A DNA stretch of 64,000 nucleotides from Mariannaea sp. PMI_226 (Eukaryota > Ascomycota > Sordariomycetes > Hypocreales > Nectriaceae): NCBI GenBank assembly GCA_024336345.1, contig JANFOG010000005.1, forward strand, positions 1,426,001-1,490,000, read 5' to 3'. The notes under the pieces were generated by a model. That model ran no database searches. It was not told the DNA's origin and saw only the letters and a list, made by a program, of their open reading frames with translations. Below, in pieces: positions 58,855 to 64,000 of this stretch (position 1 is the first letter of the stretch; each line of letters starts with the position of its first letter). The translations under genes and the position numbers were made by a program.

Positions 58855-60624
58855 CTATAAGATTCCCTCAAGCGACCAGTCGTTTTTCTGAGCCCGCTCT
58901 AGGACCTGCTGGCCCTTTTCAGTGAGATCAGGCTTGCCGCCGTTGCCAGTGACGTGCTGGAAGAAGACGGGCTGGAAGACTTCGTTGTTGGCCTCTCGCT
59001 CGCGGGCCTTTTCGCGCTGCGCCTCCTCCAGTTCCACCTTCACCTGTGTCGCCTTGCCGAATTGCTTTGAGAGGATGGCATCGGTGACGCCACCCCAGAG
59101 AGTGAGAGATTCATTGGGAGCCTGGGTGTCCTTGGGTGGAAGGACCTTGGGGGCGACATTTAGGGGTGCGATATCGATAATAGTGTGCTGCTCTTCGACA
59201 GGAACGGATTTCTGGGAACAACAGTTAGGAGCAAGTTTGACAAAATATTCATCGAAGCAAATTGGAATACATACAACTGGCCTGGGTCCGAGAGTGAAGA
59301 TGACCTTTTCCCTCCAGGGTCCGCTCAACCTCGCGAGCACATCTTCATCAGGAACGTCCTGCACTCGGTTCTTGGTATCGTTCTCCGGGTCGTAATTAAA
59401 CACGACACCGTCAATCTTGTTGGTGGTTCGGCCCAACCAGCCCTCCTCTACATAATGGAGAATGACCTTGATCTTGGTCTGAGGGCAGGTGATATAGGCC
59501 ATCTCGCTGACGGAGACGCTGAGTGATCCTCGGAGAAGACCGCCGAGGTGCGCCGCGGGGTGGGTTAGCTGGTACGTCTCGCCGTCGCGCTTTTCGAGGG
59601 CGATGAAGATGCCCATGTTGTGCTCGCCCGGCAGGACCTTGACCGACGTGCCTGTGAATTTGGCGGAGATCTGATCGAAGCCTCGGGCAGTGATGCCCTT
59701 TTCAGGGCAGGTGACGTGGAAGGCGCTGACGGGAGGGTGGTGAGAGGTCTGCTCTGTAAGATAAGAAACGCGGATGGTATGTTCGTCTCTGGGTTTTCCG
59801 TGCTGCGGCACAGATAGAGACACGGACGAGGCATTCTGCTCGCTTGTGCTGGCAACCTTCAGGCTGGAAAGTCCGTTCTTGGCATCTCCGTTGGTCATTG
59901 GCTGAAGGCTTCGAGTGTTGATCGGGGGGGCGTTGTCCTCAGTTTCCCAATTACACTGGAACCTCTGTTAGCCCGCTCTCCATTCTACCAATGGAAACCA
60001 TTTCTTTGGATTGTAGTTTTCGGGATATAAGACGCACTCTGAAGAACTCGCCGAGGCATGAGTTGTAAGGTTTGCAGGGTTTGCCCTTGGCGTACTTGAG
60101 ATCCTTGGTGAGCCAGAACCGGACAACCTCCAGCATGCGATCCAGAGGCTCGTCCGAGGTACCGATAGCTACGAAGGCATTGGGAGCATCGAGGTAGGTC
60201 CAGTATTCGAGGTTGGGTGTGGGCTCGAGGAGCTGCGAGGGCAACGAGAACCTGACCGATGCGAGATCGGATACGCCGATGAACCTGTTTGAAGTGCAAG
60301 AGGCGGTCAGCAGCAATCCTTTTTGCTTGTTTCTTTCTTCTTTGTAGCCGTGTATCTAACAATATCGACGCAGACGAGAAAAAGGCCTATCCTCATTTAT
60401 TTGCTCCGTGCACGGAGCAAATGTCCGACCTCGCATTTGGGGGGGCAGCATATTATGAGGAGCTCGAAGTCGCAGGTGTGGTGGCGTCGTCATGTCGCAT
60501 ATTGGACAGAAAAGGAGCATGCTCACCTCTTGAGGATCCCAAGAAAGGTGCGCAGCTTGGAGCCATCGCTCTGCTGCGGTTCGTCGTGGGTGTCGACCGC
60601 GGGCGACACCGTTGATGACGACAT
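58855..60624 (-). CDS. Oxysterol-binding protein homologue (short OSH type)
   Basis: This lipid-transfer protein of the ORP/OSH family moves sterol, PI4P or phosphatidylserine between membranes. Exons 60624-60527, 60284-60038, 59955-59275 and 59211-58855 give 1383 nt (460 aa). It has only the ORD, with no PH or ankyrin domain. Conserved features: LPSQLLEPTPNLEYWTYLD, the Osh6/7-like KPYNSCLGEFFRCNWE joined across intron 2, and the signature EQTSHHPP at about 183-190 (Thr replaces the usual Val), whose two His contact PI4P. The third intron (63 nt) is in frame and stop-free, so retention would insert 21 residues after PRPV. The ATG gives an acceptable N-terminus MSSSTVSPAVDTHDE. Confidence 0.92.
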
Positions 60625-63196
60625 TGTCGCTGGGAGTTCGGAAAGGCTTTGCTGACTGGACAATGTGAAGGTGGGAGAAACAGGCGGCAAGTCTCAGCTG
60701 GATGGATGAACTTATCAGTTCGAAGGGTAAAGGCCTGGCTGGAGATCGATTAGCGCCAGCAAGGAGCCGAAGGAACGTTGGCACAAAGCCGTAGAGTAGG
60801 GCGGAAGGGAGTCAATATGATGGGGATAGTGGAAAGGGAAAATTCGAAAGAAAGCAAAAAAAAAATTGTCAAGAAAGAAAGTTGAGGATGATGTGGCGGT
60901 AATCTTTGGGGATCGCGAAGCTCCCGTCCCGGGGAGCTGTGGAGGGTCTTCTGACGTTTCTTTTTTCTTTTTTGGCGGGGTGAATGCCTTGTCGGGCAGG
61001 GCGATAAGGGGACTTTAGAGGGGGGACCAGCGCTGAAACGTTGAAGAACAGGCGCTGTAGTTACGAACCTTAGTACCTAAAGTAGAAGGGGGGGTGGAAG
61101 ACGCCCAGTGAGCGAGTCAGGTGTGAGGTTTCATGGAGGGTCAAGAGACCATGAACAAGAAAAAAGGCTCTCCCTCCCTGACTTGTTGGGTAAGATGCTG
61201 CGCCTGCAGGGATTCTGGGGGCTGAAAGTGCCGATGCCGAATGTCTTTTCTTCTTCAGTTGACTCCTCTGTACTCTGTAATCATAAAATATTGCGCAGCT
61301 GAAACCTGCCTGGTTTGCCCAAGGTAGGTAAGGTAACAACAAAGAACACGGGCCGAAGAGACAAGACAGACAGATAGGAAGAAGCAAAAAGATGTAAAAG
61401 AGGAAGAAGGAGATTATGATCAAGAAGAGGATGCAGGAACTAATACACATCAAACAACATGCCCCGTTCGAAACTCTTCTTCTGCCATTGTTATTATTAG
61501 TGCATTTCTATTGGGGGATACGGTGCAACAGACTCCAGATCTTCCTCCCGCCAGGGCTGTTTGAACATGTCTGAGATACCCACCAGGCCAGTAGTGCCCA
61601 TGCTTCCCTTCCGTTGATTGCCCGCGCCCCCGCCGCCGCCGTTCTTACGAAGCTCTCGAGAGACCAATCATTGGCGCACATGGCGGCGGCGTCTGGCCGG
61701 GATATAATGCACGCTCGCCTCCGGGCAGCCCCCCCTTCCCCCGCTACAAGGTTAGTCCGATATCAACTCATTTGGCATTTTGACTTCTCTCGTCGAACAA
61801 GGCGAGCACGAGGGGTCCGGCTGTCGTTATTGTCGCTGGTAAGCCCGCAGCCTGCGAGTCCAGAACTTTGCCCATGAGACCATTGATGGACGGATTAGGT
61901 AAGGAACATTTTTGAACGAGAGATCCTACATGTATGCCGGGAGTTGGCCACGATGGTGGTATCGAGGCGAGGCTAGATACGGAGTACATTGCTCGCTCTT
62001 GAATGGCTTCAACAACTCAACGACATCGAGAGGATGAGCCAGTTGATTGAATTCAACAATTCCTTCATCTCAACTCCCTGTGAGGGGCAGGCGAGGCAAA
62101 AGCTGAACAGTCATCCCATGCACAGCTTACCTAGATAGGAAGATAAGTTAATACCAGTTACGATCGACTGATAAGTTCAATTCTGTGCTCCCCGCTTGCT
62201 GGTATCATTACCAGCACTCCGTGCATCATCGCTTAGGTATAAAGAAAATGGAACATGGACTCTCAGCCGCTATGCCAAGCAAATCGTACCATAGCCGCAG
62301 CTGAATGCACGTCAGGGAAGTTTCCAATACCTGGATAACAGCATCATTACGCATACATGCAGCATCAACCAACTTCCGTCATCGTCCCAAGACATCAGCA
62401 AATCTCTGTGCAATTCTGATCCTCAACAAAAACTTCACGCCTACTATTTTCACGAACACAACGACAAGACCAGCGCGAGTTTGCTTAAAACTATTTTTGT
62501 CCATATTTTTTTTTTGGGAAGTTAAGGACTATGTACGAAGTACGACTTAGCCATCTGGCGGCAGACCCGCCACGTTTGTTGCTTTAACCTTACTCAACCC
62601 TCCTTCTTTTTTTTTTTCTGCTTTGTCTTCTTTTTGAATTAAAAGAGAGCTTATTCCTCCGACATTACTATCTTAAGCCTCCATTTGTTATTTTTGCTCT
62701 CATCTATTAGAGGCAAATCGATGCCTCTGGGGTATCAAGGTCGTGTTCAAAAACCCCCTCTCGCAGAGGTGCTCAAAATGCACCAAAATGCTCAAGCGCT
62801 CAGCTTGGCTTTCTCAGAAATCAAGTAGTAGAATTGCCTTTTCCAAAAGGCCATGTGAGGTACGCAGCTCTCCTCATCGTACAAAATTGGGGGGGCTTGT
62901 ATGTTTTCCTTAGCCACCCCGCCGCCGGTTGAACCGACGCAGGAAGAAATCATGTAACACCTCAATGCATTCAAGCAGAAACGATTACATCCATAGATAA
63001 TGCCTGAATATCCGGTATCTTCGCCTCATCTCGCCATACCGCAGAAAAAAATCGAGGGCGGCTGAGTGACAACCATTTGGCATATTGGGTTTGCGAATAT
63101 CGCGTCGTCGTGTGTCATTTCGTTTCCAAGAACCAAAGATCGAATTAAATTAGTTCATAAGTCATAAGGAGTGGAGCTGATTTTGAGTCAACAAGT
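60625..63196. other. 2.6 kb intergenic region with an orphan exon
   Basis: It holds the promoter of the oxysterol-binding gene on the left (60.6-61.1 kb) and the 3' flank of the 63.2 kb gene on the right. A coding-like minus-strand segment at 61497-61657 is listed separately. T-rich runs lie at about 62505-62515 and 62607-62618. The minus frame at 62792-62974 (FWKRQFYYLISEKAKL) may be in the 3' UTR of the 63.2 kb gene; it is not supported as a gene. Confidence 0.5.
61497..61657 (-). CDS. Orphan terminal exon of an unidentified gene (partial)
   Basis: After an in-frame TGA the minus frame reads a Gly-rich stretch (KNGGGGGAGNQRKG), then SMGTTGLVGISDMFK and QPWREEDLESVAPYPPIEMH before TAA. The second half has coding-like composition and a strong protein look: charged, with a PYPPI end. 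An ATG at 61601 would give a 34-residue peptide. An excellent branch-plus-acceptor (GGACTAACCTTGTAG, ending near 61745) lies 90 nt upstream but leads into other frames. Either a different acceptor joins it to an unseen exon, or it is a small ORF. No family is recognised. Confidence 0.3.
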
Positions 63197-64000
63197 TCAT
63201 TGCTGATCGGTGACCCAAGCATTGTCGTTGATGAATGAATCCCACGAGGGTTCCTCATCCGTTGGAGGTTGAGTGGTCAGATCCCAATCCATCGCGCCCA
63301 GGTTCATCATATACAGGCCGCTGTCATTGCCTCCATCGTAAGTCTTAGTTGGCCTAGGAGGCTCAGGATAGGTGCACATGTGTGAATTGGCAGGGCTCCA
63401 TTGCTGGTTGTTATACATGTTTGCACCAAAAGTATCCGTCATGTCGACACCCATCAGCATTTTAGCTTCAGTGGGCAACTCAGAAGTAAAGACAGAATTA
63501 TCTGGTCCAACTTCTGTCATGCTTGAAATTGGGGCTTTGTTGACAGAGAAGAGCGTTGACGATGAGGATTGTGGGGTATGCGGATGGGATCCAGATCCAG
63601 CAGTCAACACTGGCGATGACGCATTCGGCTCATCCAGATCTGACGGAGACACTGCAGATGATACCGAACGGCTCCGGTCGTTCTGGTGGTGTCCATAATT
63701 GACTTCTTGAAAATTCGGGTCGAAAGAACTGTCCATGGAACCATGCAGCCGGCTATTCAAGTGTTGTGGTGGGGGAGGGATGGAGTATCCAGGAGTTGAC
63801 CATCGTTGAGACATATTTCGAGCTTGGCGATTGGCGTTTGGAAATGTCTGAGCGAAAGCTTTGTTGATAGCATTATTGTTCCAATCTTGCTCGCTGGCAG
63901 ACAATAACTTGGACATAGCAACCCTGTTAGTCAGATATGTCTCCACGCGAGAGTTCATTTCTGGCGACGAGGTTTGCATGTGAGGGCCCAGTAAACGGTA
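63197..64000 (-). CDS. C-terminal part of an unidentified, regulator-like protein (truncated by window edge)
   Basis: The frame is open to the window end (YRLLGPHMQTSSPEMNSR), so the start lies outside; the ATG at 63979 is internal. The visible 267 residues are Ser/Pro/Asn/Gln-rich with no globular domain, membrane segment or signal peptide. Features are a short conserved-looking helix (VAMSKLLSASEQDWNNNAIN), a Ser-rich stretch (DRSRSVSSAVSPSDL), and an acidic end with aromatic residues (MDWDLTTQPPTDEEPSWDSF) that resembles an activation domain. This is typical of the tail of fungal homeobox, APSES or zinc-finger regulators. The DNA-binding part would be outside the window, so the class is undecided. 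Confidence 0.6.
   Translation of the reverse strand, partial: YRLLGPHMQTSSPEMNSRVETYLTNRVAMSKLLSASEQDWNNNAINKAFAQTFPNANRQARNMSQRWSTPGYSIPPPPQHLNSRLHGSMDSSFDPNFQEVNYGHHQNDRSRSVSSAVSPSDLDEPNASSPVLTAGSGSHPHTPQSSSSTLFSVNKAPISSMTEVGPDNSVFTSELPTEAKMLMGVDMTDTFGANMYNNQQWSPANSHMCTYPEPPRPTKTYDGGNDSGLYMMNLGAMDWDLTTQPPTDEEPSWDSFINDNAWVTDQQ

Overview
This 64 kb window reads as nuclear DNA of a filamentous ascomycete, most likely a Sordariomycete of the Fusarium/Nectriaceae type. The evidence is short introns of about 50-75 nt with GTAAGT/GTATGT/GTGAGT donors and CTAAC/CTGAC branch sites, C/T-rich leaders, GC-rich third codon positions, and a gene set typical of such fungi: an Argonaute, a RasGAP with a RasGAP C-terminal domain, a Zn2Cys6 regulator and a copper amine oxidase. 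The species call is inference. I rebuilt gene structures by hand from splice signals and family continuity; every multi-exon model below keeps frame from ATG to stop.

Layout. 0-0.4 kb: 3' end of a GPI-anchored surface protein (+). 1.5-4.3 kb: amidophosphoribosyltransferase, first step of purine synthesis (-), in 17 tiny exons. 4.3-8.5 kb: no intact gene, some decayed coding. 8.5-11.6 kb: Argonaute (-). 13.1-16.2 kb: RNA14 of the mRNA 3'-end cleavage complex (-), divergent from the histone chaperone ASF1 (+, 17.5-18.5 kb). 20.7-23.3 kb: CorA-like membrane protein (+), convergent with a Ras GTPase-activating protein (-, 24.4-27.0 kb). 27.0-37.0 kb: about 10 kb without a recognisable gene. 37.0-37.8 kb: Prx5-type peroxiredoxin with a mitochondrial presequence (+). 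40.4-42.2 kb: Ariadne-type RBR ubiquitin ligase (+), convergent with EXO1 (-, 43.2-45.5 kb). 47.1-47.9 kb: TMA16 (+). 50.7-52.9 kb: copper amine oxidase (+), followed by a Zn2Cys6 transcription factor (+, 54.1-56.3 kb). 56.8-57.7 kb: mitochondrial p32/MAM33 (+), convergent with an oxysterol-binding protein (-, 58.9-60.6 kb). 61.5 kb: an orphan coding-like terminal exon (-). 63.2 kb to the edge: C-terminus of an unidentified regulator-like protein (-).

Most genes are housekeeping (purines, 3' processing, chromatin, DNA repair, translation, lipid transfer) and form no obvious pathway. The only pair with a plausible functional link is the amine oxidase and the zinc-cluster regulator next to it. 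I found no CRISPR array, tRNA, rRNA or intact transposon.

The observations most worth a second look are the intron-dense purine gene (17-nt micro-exon and a predicted GC-AG intron), the 10 kb gene-poor block with small coding-like islands, the in-frame coding-like stretch upstream of the RBR ligase start, and the orphan exon near 61.5 kb.
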